DNA from: Micractinium sp. NFX-FRZ
Lineage: Eukaryota; Chlorophyta; Trebouxiophyceae; Chlorellales; Chlorellaceae
NCBI GenBank assembly: GCA_029339195.1
Contig: JAPTJF010000256.1
Location: 23,858 to 87,857 of the forward strand
DNA length: 64,000 nucleotides
Direction of reading: 5' to 3'
In this document: positions 1 to 10,100 of the stretch, piece after piece
How the letters are laid out: every line of letters begins with the position of its first letter
How positions within the stretch are numbered: position 1 is the stretch's first letter
Translations under genes and position numbers: made by a program
Notes under the pieces: generated by a model
What the model saw: the letters and a program-made list of their open reading frames with translations, nothing else
The model's database searches: none
Told to the model about the DNA's origin: nothing

Positions 1-179
1 GTCGCAGCGCAGGTGATGGTGGGCAGGTGCAACACACAGTCTGAGCTGCCACAAGGCCCCAGAGCTTGCCTGCCAGCTGGCAACAGAGTTGCACCCAGCA
101 CTCAACTGCATTGACAGAAACATGCACAGCGTAGCACAGCGTACAAGGAAAGACACAGGGAACTACGTGCCTGGTACAC

Positions 180-625
180 CCGATGCGCCGCGTAGCCCAT
201 GGCAGCGTACAGCACACCCCAGGCGGGGCCGAACAGCCAGGTGGGGATGGTCCAGCGCGGCTGCAGCGGATAAGCGAGCAGGCAGTCAGCAGAGGTCAGG
301 CCTGGATTTAGGAGTACCCAGGCAGCGCTGGTGGCCGGGCTGCTTGCTCATCCCAAGCCCGCAACCTCTGCAGCGCTGGTGGGCGGGGCTGCCGTCTCCC
401 GCCCAAGCCCACCACCTCTGCTGCTAGTGCCCGCCCGCCGGCGCCGCCTTGTCACCGCCGCCGCCGCCGGCCAGCGCCCCCACCCGCGCCCACAGCCACG
501 GCCCGGCTCGCCTTCTTGAGTTTTGTGTACCACTGGATGATGTCCTTGGCGCTGAGGAGCCCCATGATCTGCCCCAGCGCCAGAGGCACGCCCACGTTCA
601 CCGCCACGCTCGCTGTGTTGCCCAT
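180..625 (-). CDS. TspO/MBR family membrane protein, 5' part (gene runs off the window)
   Basis: Two exons are visible on the minus strand: 625-500 (42 codons, from ATG at 625) and 260-180 (27 codons, phase 0 at both ends). Exon 1 gives a hydrophobic first helix and the loop IIQWYTKLKKASRA. Exon 2 gives PRWTIPTWLFGPAWGVLYAA followed by MGYAAHR. This matches the TspO/MBR (tryptophan-rich sensory protein, translocator protein) signature W-Y-x-x-L-x-K-P...P-x-W-x-F-G-P-x-W...L-Y-x-x-M-G-x-A. The family are five-helix membrane proteins that bind porphyrins and sterols and are linked to stress signalling in plants and algae. Helices 3-5 should lie in exons left of position 1; I found no convincing exon in 1-179. 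The intron donor at 499 is GTGGCT and the acceptor is CTGCAG at 266-261. The family call is firm; the exon 2 donor (GTGTAC at 179) could shift by two bases. Confidence 0.82.
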
Positions 626-1490
626 CCTGTCCTGCTCTCTGCTCACAGTGCAGCGGTGGCTTTGCTTCTGCTCTGTTTTTCGGATGACAGATTTGGGAGG
701 GGCGGGCTGGCACGGTTCCAAGGCAGCTTGCACCACAAGGCTAGATGCTGCGCAGCACCCCTATATGTTGGACAGAAAGCCTTGTGCTCAACGTGTTGCG
801 CTCCAACGCAGGAAGACAACCTAGAACTGGGAGCCGCTGCAACAGAACCCCTTGTGGTGCCTCCTCCTCTTCTTTGCAGGCCCAGCGGCTGGCGCACCCC
901 CCGCCCCTGCCTGCCGCCGCCGCCGCCAGAGGCCCCAGTCTCTCACACACCGCCCCGCCAGCGTCCATCCATGCATTGCGCCGCACCTGGGTGCTGCAAG
1001 CAAGCGACCAGCATGCAAATGCCCACATGGACAGCGGTCGAGTGTGCATGCGCTCGTCTTGGCGGCCTCGAGGATGGGGGCCGGGTGGGGGTTGCGTGCA
1101 TACTCTCTACTGGAACCCACACTGGCCCAAATAATTTCCAGAAATCACTTTGCAGTTACAAGTGATTTCATTTCATGCCTAGCATTCCTGGCATAACTAC
1201 TAGTCTGAGACCAAAACTGTCGAGCTGCAGGGCGCGTCCACGGCAAATCTCAACACAACCGGTGGAGTGTGACACTCACTTCAGGATACATGTCAGTCTA
1301 CCAGTAACCATGCGCCTTGCTTGGTTGGCAGCAAGCGGCAGTGCTGCGGGGAGATCATTTTGACCATGATGGGCGGCGCCCCGCGCCGACGTGGCGGGCG
1401 GCGGCGACAGCTGCATGCATGTCATGGCGGCAGCCTCCACCCGCCCCACAAACCCTTCCAAGCCGGACCTGTGATCCCACAATCGGCTCT
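626..1490. promoter_or_regulatory. Divergent intergenic region between TspO and SEX4
   Basis: The 865 bp separate two start codons that point away from each other, so both promoters should lie here. I see no coding exon on either strand: the open frames are GC-driven and lack splice sites or family similarity. No TATA box or other defined element could be assigned with confidence. Confidence 0.4.
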
Positions 1491-4400
1491 ATGAGTGTCG
1501 CAGCAGCAGCAGCGGCCCTCTCGGGTGCTGCGCTTGGTGCTAGGGCTGCTTCCCGGCCCGCGGGGACCCGGTTGCAGCGGGTGATCGCAGTCAGGGATCG
1601 GGCGCAGCGTGTCCGATCCACTGCGGATCACGAGCACCTGGCGGAGCACCTGAAGTCGGTCGACCACCCGCCGGAGGTGACGGACGTGCTGAAGACTGGC
1701 GACGAGGGTGAGACTGCGCCCTCAGCTGCAACACTGTGCATCTACACACTCATATGCCGTGCCTGCCACTACCACTGCTGCTGCCGCCGCCGCCGCCACC
1801 ATCACCCGCCCGGCAGGCGTGCTTCACCGCCGTTGCCACGTTGGAGCAAGGGAGCCATTCTGCTGGTTTGTTTTCCTGCTACTTGATGCAGCAATTTACC
1901 TTTGCGTGTTCATGAAACGCCGACCCATTTGCTGACCTGCCAACCCACAGAATTTCCGCCTCTGCCTGCCACTTCTTTCAGCCGGCCCTGCGCTGGTGCT
2001 GCCTGCAATTGCGATTTCAGCTCGCTCCACACGGATGCCATGTGGCGGCGCCTGCTGCTGCTGCTGCTGCTGCTACTTGTGCTGCTGCTGCTCACTCGTA
2101 CTGAAGTGCTGCATTCCTCTGTCATTCTATGCATGGTGCTGGCACCGAGCAGCTGCGTGAGCTGTACACGGATGTAGTATGGGAACGCATGCACTTTGCT
2201 GCTGTGTAACCTTATGAATTGCTTTGTTCCTCTGCACCTTACATACAACGCTGTTGCGGTGCAGACACTGAGGAGCTGAGCGAGCTGTACACGGATGTGA
2301 TGCGGGAGCGCATGGGGTCGGCGGTGCTGACGTACCGCCACGAGGATGGCACCAACTTCACGCGCATTCTGGACGACCTCATCGTCGGCTCCTGCCTGCA
2401 GACCGTGGCTGACGTGGACAGGTGAGGCGTGTGTGCCAAGATTATCAAGGTGGATGCTGAGTCTGGGTGCCGCCAGAAGATGGGCCAGAGGGCAGGGGCG
2501 GCAGTGAAGGGGTGGCTTTGGGAGCCGCTGCATGGCTGCCCTGTCAGCGCTCGGCGGAGCCGAGGCGCATGCGCAGGCGGCCGGTGGCACGTCCTGCGTG
2601 CTGCCTCATGCTGGGTGCTGCCCCGTGCTGGGCGCAGCCATGCTGCCATGTCAGTACGTGATGTGCTATGTGCTTCCCCCGGACGCACGCTTCCCATGCA
2701 GGGTCGCAGATGGCGAGAATGTGCGGACGGTGATGTGCCTGCAGGTGCGCTGGGCGGGGCTTGTGTGACTGTTGTGCTGTGCCGGGGGCGGGGGAGGACA
2801 CTGGCAGCACAGGTTTCGGGCAGCACAAGCCTTGGTTTGGTGCACCCCTTGGCCCCAACAGGACCTGACTGGGAGCCCCTCCGGCCCCCTGCCATCGTTT
2901 CTCCCTGGCTCGTCCCTGGGGCCCTCTTCAGAAACCCGCCTGTGCCCCTCCACAGGAGGATGGCGACATGGCATTCTTCAATCCGACCCCCACCCTATTG
3001 TTCGGTCCTGCCAGCGTTTCCGTCTTGACTCCTCCCTATGCCTTGCTTTGTCCCTGCCTGTGCCCCTCTCACACTCTCAACACTCGTTGAACCACCCCGC
3101 AGGAGGACAGCGACATGGCCTACTTTGACCTGGACATCAGCCCCATCCTGGAGCGCTGCTCGGCACGGGGCGACGTCGAGCACGTGCGGCACCGCATCCG
3201 GTGAGACTGGGTGTGTGCTGGCGTGAACGGCGGGGCGGGATGGGGGGCAACGCGGGCGCGGTGGAGTGGGGAAACAAGGCAGGGCAGGGGCGGGGAACGC
3301 GGGCAGGGCGGCACCCATTAGATTCGGCAGCGCACCGGGCGAGGGGATCAACACAGCGCGGCGTGGCCATTGATGCACCACAGCCCTCGGTCAGGGCCCT
3401 GCCAGGGGTCCAGGGCGGGACTGTCCACATCATCAGGGACGTGGCAGGCAACATGGGATTACTGGGATTGGCATGGTGAGGGGTAGCGCGGCAGCGAGCG
3501 CATGCGGCATGCCACGCCTCCTCCTCATCTCCTCCCTTTCCTCTGCCATCCTCACGTGCCCGCCTGCAGCGACTTTGACCCCTTCTCGCTGCGGAGGGAG
3601 CTGCCGGGCGCGGTGGCGGCGCTGGCGCAGCGGGCTGGCGCCAACGGCGGCACCGCCTACGTGCACTGCACCGGTGGGTGCGACCGGAAACTATTGCTGG
3701 GGCGGAAAGCGCAGCGATATCTAAATGTGCGTGTGGGTTGCTATGCCGGTGCTTCAGCTGCAGCAAGGGGCTGCCAAGACTACTACACTACTGTCTGGCC
3801 CCAGTGCACCCACCCTTGCACCCTCCGCCTAAAGTGCCCGCCCACCCCCTTGTGAGCCTGCAGCCGGCCTGGGTCGTGCCCCCGCCACCGCCCTGGCCTA
3901 CATGTGGTGGTTCAAGGGGTGGGAGCTGGACGAGGCTTATGAGCACCTCACAGGTTGGTTGCTGGAGCGGGTGTGCCATCGGTTCTGCTGCTCGTGAGGA
4001 GGGTATGCAAGGAAAGGAGAGCGTGGCCTGCATGCAGCGGATGCCAGGGGTCGGGGATGGATGAGGCATATGAGCAAGTGGGCACCACTCAATACGTTTG
4101 GTGGGTGAGTGAGAGGGCGACGGTCGGGGCATGGGGAAGGAAAGGCAGAGCAGCCTGATGTCAGCTGCACCCTACTCTGCTTCCACAAACAGGGCTGCGG
4201 AACAATCACTCTGTATGTGTGCTTGTAATGTCCCGCAGGCACCCGCCCCTGCAAGCCCAACGCGAATGCCATCCGCAACGCGGCAGCCGATGTGCTGTAC
4301 GGCGAGCCCCCGACCACTGTTGGCATTGTACTGCCGCGGTACGGCATCGAGGGCGTGCCCCAGGTGGGTGTACCGTGCATGGTGTGGTGGGCACTGCAGT

Positions 4401-5895
4401 ACCAAGTGGGTGTATTGCCGCATGATGCCGGTGGTTACTGCCACGGTGGCTGGGCACTGCTGCAGCTCGGTGCCAAGGGTGTGGCCCCTGTGTGTGCTCT
4501 GCTGCCGCCTTCCGCCGCAGCTGCTGCTGCCTTGGCTGCTGCCCGCCTCTGCTCTGTTGTCAGCGGTCGGGACTTGGGGTGGGGGCAGCAGCTGGGCATG
4601 GCGCCCATCCACTGCTACTCCCCTTCACCGCTCACCCCCCATCAACCAACCACTGCATCCACCCTGCTGCAGGTGGCTGGCCCGGATGTGGGGTAGGGGC
4701 AGCAGCTGTCACAAGCTGCAGCAGCTTCTCTTTCCTTCTCACCTCCTGCGTCCGCATGCACACTTACTCTGCCCCCCTGTGCTGCCCCCCTGTGCTGCCG
4801 CAGGTGGCTGGCCTGGATGTGGGGTGGGGGCAGCAGCTGGACATGGGGCCCGACCCCCGCTACCAGCACCGCTTCCTGCTGCAGCGCGACCTGCCCCCCG
4901 GCACATACTCATTCAAGTTCATCATCGTGAGTGGGCGCTTATGCTCCGCCCCATATGGCACCAGACAGGGCAGCCCCTGCTCTACCTGGCACATGCGGAC
5001 ACGTTGGCTATGTTTCTGTTGCCTGCCGGCTCTTATGCCCCGCCGTCCTTCCTGCCTGCCTGTTTGTCTGCATGCGTTCATAGTCCAATATAAAGTGCAA
5101 CTCCCGCTGGCCCTCCCCACACGCCTCTGCCCTGCAGGACGGCCGGTGGGGCTACGCCCCCAACCTGCCCACCCGCCTGGACGGCGACAACATGAACAAC
5201 TGGGTGGCGGTGCCCTACGCCAACACTGCGCCGGAGGTGCAGGTGCGTTTGTATGTGCGTGTGTGTGTGTGTGTGTGACTGGGTGTTGCGCGTCATGTCA
5301 TACAGCGAAACTGTTCTGGAGGTGCAGAGCCTTGCGTGTGAGGTCTCAGAGTGGCTGCAAGCCTGTGCCGAGGCCAGCATGGCATGCGGACAACGACTCT
5401 GCAACGGGTGCCCTGTGCCCCTCGGTTGCTTGCCCCCTTGCACCATTGTGCTGTGCATGGTCAGTGCAACCCTGCCTGCTCTTGCTCCCCGCTCTCATGC
5501 TGCCCCTACTCTGCAGGCGGCGCGGGAGCGGATTCTGGCGCCTGGCGGCAAGCTGACCGAAGGGGAGACGCAGCGGATACGGGAGGTGAGGACGGCAGCA
5601 AGAACGGGGTATGCAGCAAAGACAGAAAGATCAACTCAAGCATGTTTGCGCTTGCCTGTGTTGCGTCCTGTTTGATTGGTTTACAACAAGAAGAAGTGTT
5701 GAAGCAGTTGGCCGACGCTGTTGCATGTGTTGCATCCTGTTTGATTGGTTTACAAGAAGAAGAAGTGTTGAAGCAGTTGGCCGACGCTGTGCTCTCTTGG
5801 CTGCACTTCAAACGCAGGTACTGCTCGCGATGCCGCTAAATGGCGGCGGCACCACAGGCAACCTGTCGGCCGTCGCAGCTGCCACCTCCGCATGA
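1491..5895 (+). CDS. SEX4: SEX4-type plastid phosphoglucan phosphatase (dual-specificity phosphatase plus CBM48)
   Basis: Eleven exons: 1491-1707, 2265-2421, 2702-2744, 3103-3200, 3570-3673, 3864-3953, 4239-4363, 4804-4926, 5138-5242, 5517-5585 and 5818-5895; about 402 aa. The first ~45 residues are Ala/Arg-rich and fit a chloroplast transit peptide. The phosphatase part begins with [20 protein letters not shown] and LIVGSCLQT, as in plant SEX4. The active site reads HCTAGLGRAP, with Cys205 and Arg211 of HCx5R and a candidate general acid in IRDFDPF. It is split by an intron inside the loop (T206/A207). A CBM48 carbohydrate-binding domain follows ([39 protein letters not shown]). SEX4 removes phosphate from starch glucans so that amylases can work. 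Exons 1-10 are in frame throughout. The last exon is less certain: I chose the acceptor at 5817, which gives a 26-codon tail ending in TGA. Introns 3, 7 and 10 contain tandem exon-edge copies (see findings). Confidence 0.9.
4564..4710 (+). repeat. Two decayed tandem copies of the 5' end of SEX4 exon 8
   Basis: The genuine exon 8 begins at 4804 with acceptor CAG and codes [13 protein letters not shown] near copy of acceptor plus exon start lies at 4673 (131 bp upstream), but its GGGTGG has become GGGTAG, putting a stop in frame. A third, more diverged copy starts at 4564 (GGACTTGGGGTGGGGGCAGC). Only the exon's first ~35 bases and its acceptor are copied. I read both as intronic. Confidence 0.75.
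5655..5792 (+). repeat. Two-copy 69-bp tandem repeat in the last SEX4 intron
   Basis: The block containing GTTTGATTGGTTTACAA and GTGTTGAAGCAGTTGGCC occurs twice with a period of 69 bases (GTGTTGAAGCAG begins at 5696 and at 5765). Each copy ends with a possible 3' splice site, so the duplication may have multiplied acceptors. Copies differ at only a few positions, which suggests a recent event. Confidence 0.8.
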
Positions 5896-6524
5896 GCACT
5901 ACGCACAACCAAGCTGCGGCTCGCCCGCTGGCCCGGCACGAATGCACCCACGCAGCAATACCGGTTTAAGCGCATTTTGTGACAGCCGGGAGTGGCTTCT
6001 GGGCTGACGAAATCATTCTGCAACCGAACCTTTGTCTTCCTTCGGCCTCTCTGCTCCGCCTCTGCTCTTTTCCCACTGGCTACACTGCTGCAGTACCATT
6101 CCTCACCCCTGCCTGCCAGCAGTACCCCCTCCTCCCTGCCTGTCACTGAGCACTAGCTACCTGCCCCGACTACGCATGCACACGCACGATGTCCCCTATA
6201 TAGCCCCCCTGCACTTTCTGTTGTCCAACTTTGCAAGCACAGCGCTTTATCACAGGTTTGACGTGCGAGCAGGTACACAGAGAGGCAGGTTGGACAGAGA
6301 ATCCGAGTAGAGACAGCCCGAAGCACAGAGTTTCGGGACGCCGCCTGGCGGTGCCCTGCCTGCTCACACGCCATGCCTGCTCTGCCTGCGCAGCTCCGCA
6401 GCGCTGCCAGCTCCATCAATCAAGCTCCGCCTCTGCTGCCAGCCACTAATGGCCCTGCGGCGCTGCAACTGGGCTAAAGCTCTGGTGGCTGCTGATGATG
6501 AACCCATGCCCATACTGCCGCCAA
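5896..6524. other. Convergent intergenic region (3' ends of SEX4 and the EEP gene)
   Basis: This stretch of 629 bp lies between two stop codons facing each other, so it should hold both 3' UTRs. No conserved coding segment or RNA gene is evident. A short CT/CCT-rich tract covers about 6040-6160. Confidence 0.4.
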
Positions 6525-7146
6525 TCACTCAAAGTCGACCTCCGCCGCCAGCCACTTGTGGTCGGACAGCCGGTAATCATGATTCCCCACCGCCTGGGCA
6601 GTGGCCCGCAGGCGGCGCAGGAGCACCCAGTCCAGCTTGCCCTTCATCAGGCTGAGGCCGAACCAGCGGTAGGCGGGGTTGTCCAGCGTGGTGGTGGAGG
6701 GGTGGAAGGGGTCTGGGAGGGAAAGGGGAGGGGAGATGGAGGGGCACAGAGGTGGAGGTGGGCAGGCTGGGGCCGACCGCGTTGATAGGTGCTGGTTGAG
6801 AGGATGAGGAGTCAGAGGGGTTCGCAAGGGCAGGGCAGGGAGAGGGCAGGGAGGGAGGGGACGGGGAGCAGACAGGGAGCAGGCCTAGGCAGTGAGTGGT
6901 GCCTTTGGGGCAGGCAGGCAGCGGGGCGAGAGGATGTTGAGGCAGGCAGAAAACAGGACAGGAGAGGCCAGGGCAGCGGGCCATTCCCCCTGTTACTGTC
7001 TGGTCCTCCAGCCTGGCAAAACGGCGCCGGGCTCCCTGCTTACCTGCAAACCCAGGGTTGGTGGCATCCCGAGCCACCCGGGCGCTCAGCCCCCAAGCCA
7101 GCAGCCTCGGGTTGAGGGGCGCTACCGGCTCCTGCTGCTCTGCATG

Positions 7147-7196
<50 letters not shown>

Positions 7197-10100
7197 CACC
7201 GCCTGCCGCCGTTCCTGCTGCTGCGGTGGCATTCAGTGCTGCTGCTTCCGCTGTGCCTGCAGCTGCTGTGCCCGCTCCTGCTGCTGCCCCTGTGGACGCC
7301 CCAGGTGCCCCGGTGCTGCCAATGCTACCGCCGCCGCTGCTTGCTGCATACCGCGGGTCCAGCACAGGCAGCACATGGCGGTGCCACACAGCCGACTCAT
7401 CCATGCCTATGCTCCTGCAACCACAGGCGCACACAAGGCAGGCACTTCACAAATGTACGCCGGTCACAAGGCCGGAGGGTGTGGCGCACCTGTCCACCCA
7501 ACTACCAGCTCCCTTTGCCCATCCAGCCCACTCGCGTGCATCCTGCCCTGTGCTTCCCGCTGTACGCATTTCGACCCATCGCGCCCCGCCCTGCTGCCCC
7601 ACCTGAGCCTCATGTGGTCGCAGCAATAGTTGGGGGACAGGCGGGCGATGCCGTGGGCCATGGTGTTCATGTCGCCTGGAGGTGGGGGCAGAAGAGCCCA
7701 AGGAGGAGCGGGAAGAAAAGGAAGATTGGCTTGGTGCAAGCAGACGTGGGCCACCTGGGTGGATGCGCCTGGAAAGCAAGCATTTCACAGCGAGCAAAGC
7801 GAGCAGGTGTGCAAGCAAGTGTGCACACCCACGAGCGCACCCAGGATGGCTTGGTGCTGGAAGCCACGGTCCGCCATGGAGCGGGCGTCGGCGAATATGT
7901 CTGCCAGCTGTGCGATGCGTGCCAGCAGGCCGCAAAAGACCTCCAAGTGGGCATTGTACACCACCAGAGGGCCCTGCATGGAAAGCGGACGACGGGAACG
8001 TTTAAAGGGAGGTGCCAGAAGGCCGCAGAAGGCCTCCAGAAAAGGATGTTACAGAGGACCGACCAAGTGGCCCTGTGGCGAGGGCAGCACCGCGCAGAGT
8101 GAGGGGAGGCAGAGAAAGGGAAGGAAGAAGGCAGACACGTGAGGCGGAGGTGCACGCAGGTTGACAGCCTGAACAGTGCGGCTTCGAGGCCAGCAAGGGT
8201 GAGCTCAAGACATCCCCGCGTTCCACCCATGGCGATACTGACCACGTGCCCCTGCCCGCCAGCCCCTCGCTGCTGCCCCGCAGCACTGACCTGCGGCGTG
8301 GCAACGACGGCGCGCAGCACGGCGCGCTCGCCCCGCCGAGGCTCCCGGCGGGCCAGTGGGTGTGTGGGGTTGTTCCAGTCTACAGGGTGGTGCCTGCACA
8401 AGAAAGCAACAGCAAGGGAGGTGGGTTGAGCTCAGGGATGGCAGGGAGGAGGGAGGGAGGCGTGCGGGCACTGGCGGGCACAATGTGAGCGCTGCGCGCG
8501 CTGGCCTGGCGGCGGCGCGGTGCCAGGTGTTGCAGACGCGCCTTGCTCCCTCCTGCTCCTTGCTCGCAGCCTCGGCACTCGGGATACAGCGCCCTGGAGA
8601 GTGCCGAAATGCAGCAGCCGGCAGGAGGGTTTGTGCGGGTCTGCCCCTCGGACCCCACGCGTTTCGAGGAGCCGGACGGCAGGCCGTTTTACTTTGCTGG
8701 AGCCAACTGCTACTACCTGCTCGTAAGCAGCCAGAAGCGGAGAGATAGAGGGGACGCAGGCTGGGGAGGCGCCGGGTGCTAGGCCGGGGCGCCGCCGCCC
8801 TTGGATGGGCAAAACGCTCCTGCGTGCTGTGGTGCCAGCAACAGGTGGTGCAAGCGTACTGTGCCGCTTGCGCTTCCCAGTTGCTGCCTCATTGGCTGCC
8901 GTCCACATGCAGACACGGGGCGCAGACCCCGCCCTGCGGCACGAGTGCACTGCAGTGCTGGACGCCGCAGCGGCAGCGGGGCTGACGGTGCTGCGCATGT
9001 GGGCGTTTGCCGACGGTGCCTCTCAGTGGAACGCGTTGCAGGTGCGCCTTGGGACGTCCCCTGGCTAACCGGCTGCATTTCAATTAGCCAAACCTTTCAC
9101 CACAACACTCGCTTCCTGTGGATAGTGCCACCCTGCCTCTAAAGGGTCCTTCTCATCTCCCACCACGCCTGCCCACACCCCGCTTGCCCACCCGCCCAGC
9201 AGCCTCGCAGGCGCATGCACTGGAGCTCAATGCTGAGCTGCTTGCATGTCGCCATCAGCACCTCAGTACATCATTTAATGACCATGAGTACATCATTAAA
9301 TGATCCATCAGCACCTCAGTACATCATTTAATGACCATGAGTACATCATTAAATGATCATTAAATGATGTACTGAGGTGCTGATGGCGACATGCAAGCAG
9401 CTCAGCACTGAGCTGCAGCGCATGCGCCTGCGAGGCTGCTGGGTGGGCCACGTCCTGAGAATGCCTAACTATCGCTAGCTAAGCAGCTGTTTTTTCGGAG
9501 ACATTGTTTCGCCCGCCCCCGCACAGAGCCGCGCCCCGCCCTCCCTCATATCCCAGTATGCCGCTGATGTGTCCGCTAAGCTTCCCCGCTCTGAGCTGCG
9601 CCGCCTGTGTGAGGGCCGCCCCGACCTCTTTGAAGCTGCAGCAAGCAAGTCGCAATGGAATGAGTACTTCTCCATCAGCAGCTAGCCCACTCACACTTTC
9701 CCCGATGCTGCACATATTTTCGTTGATTCATACCCAGCTTGTATAAGCCCCCTGTTTTCATGTTTTCATGGTTTCATGGTCTGGTGCTTGCCTCGTTAAC
9801 CTCTCAGTTATGGTTCGTCCTGAAGTTGAATCCTCTTGGGGATGTGAAAAGCTGTAACGACTAGACTAGACCCGCCCGCCCGCCCTTGCACATGCAGCCC
9901 AACCCGGGCGTGTTCGACGAGCGAGCGTTTCGCTGCCTGGACTGGCTGCTGGCGGGAGCCGCGGCGCGCGGCCTGCGCCTGCTGCTGGTGCTCACAAATT
10001 ACTGGAAGGACTATGGAGGCATGCGGCAGTATGTGGCGTGGGCCTGCCAGCAGCGCGGGCAGCAGGTGGGGTGCAGGCCGCGTTGCTATCTTGGGGGCGG

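Noticed and set aside
2239..2895. 218-codon minus-strand frame across SEX4 exons 2-3
   Set aside because: It is a mirror frame of SEX4 coding exons, whose plus-strand translation has clear family motifs.
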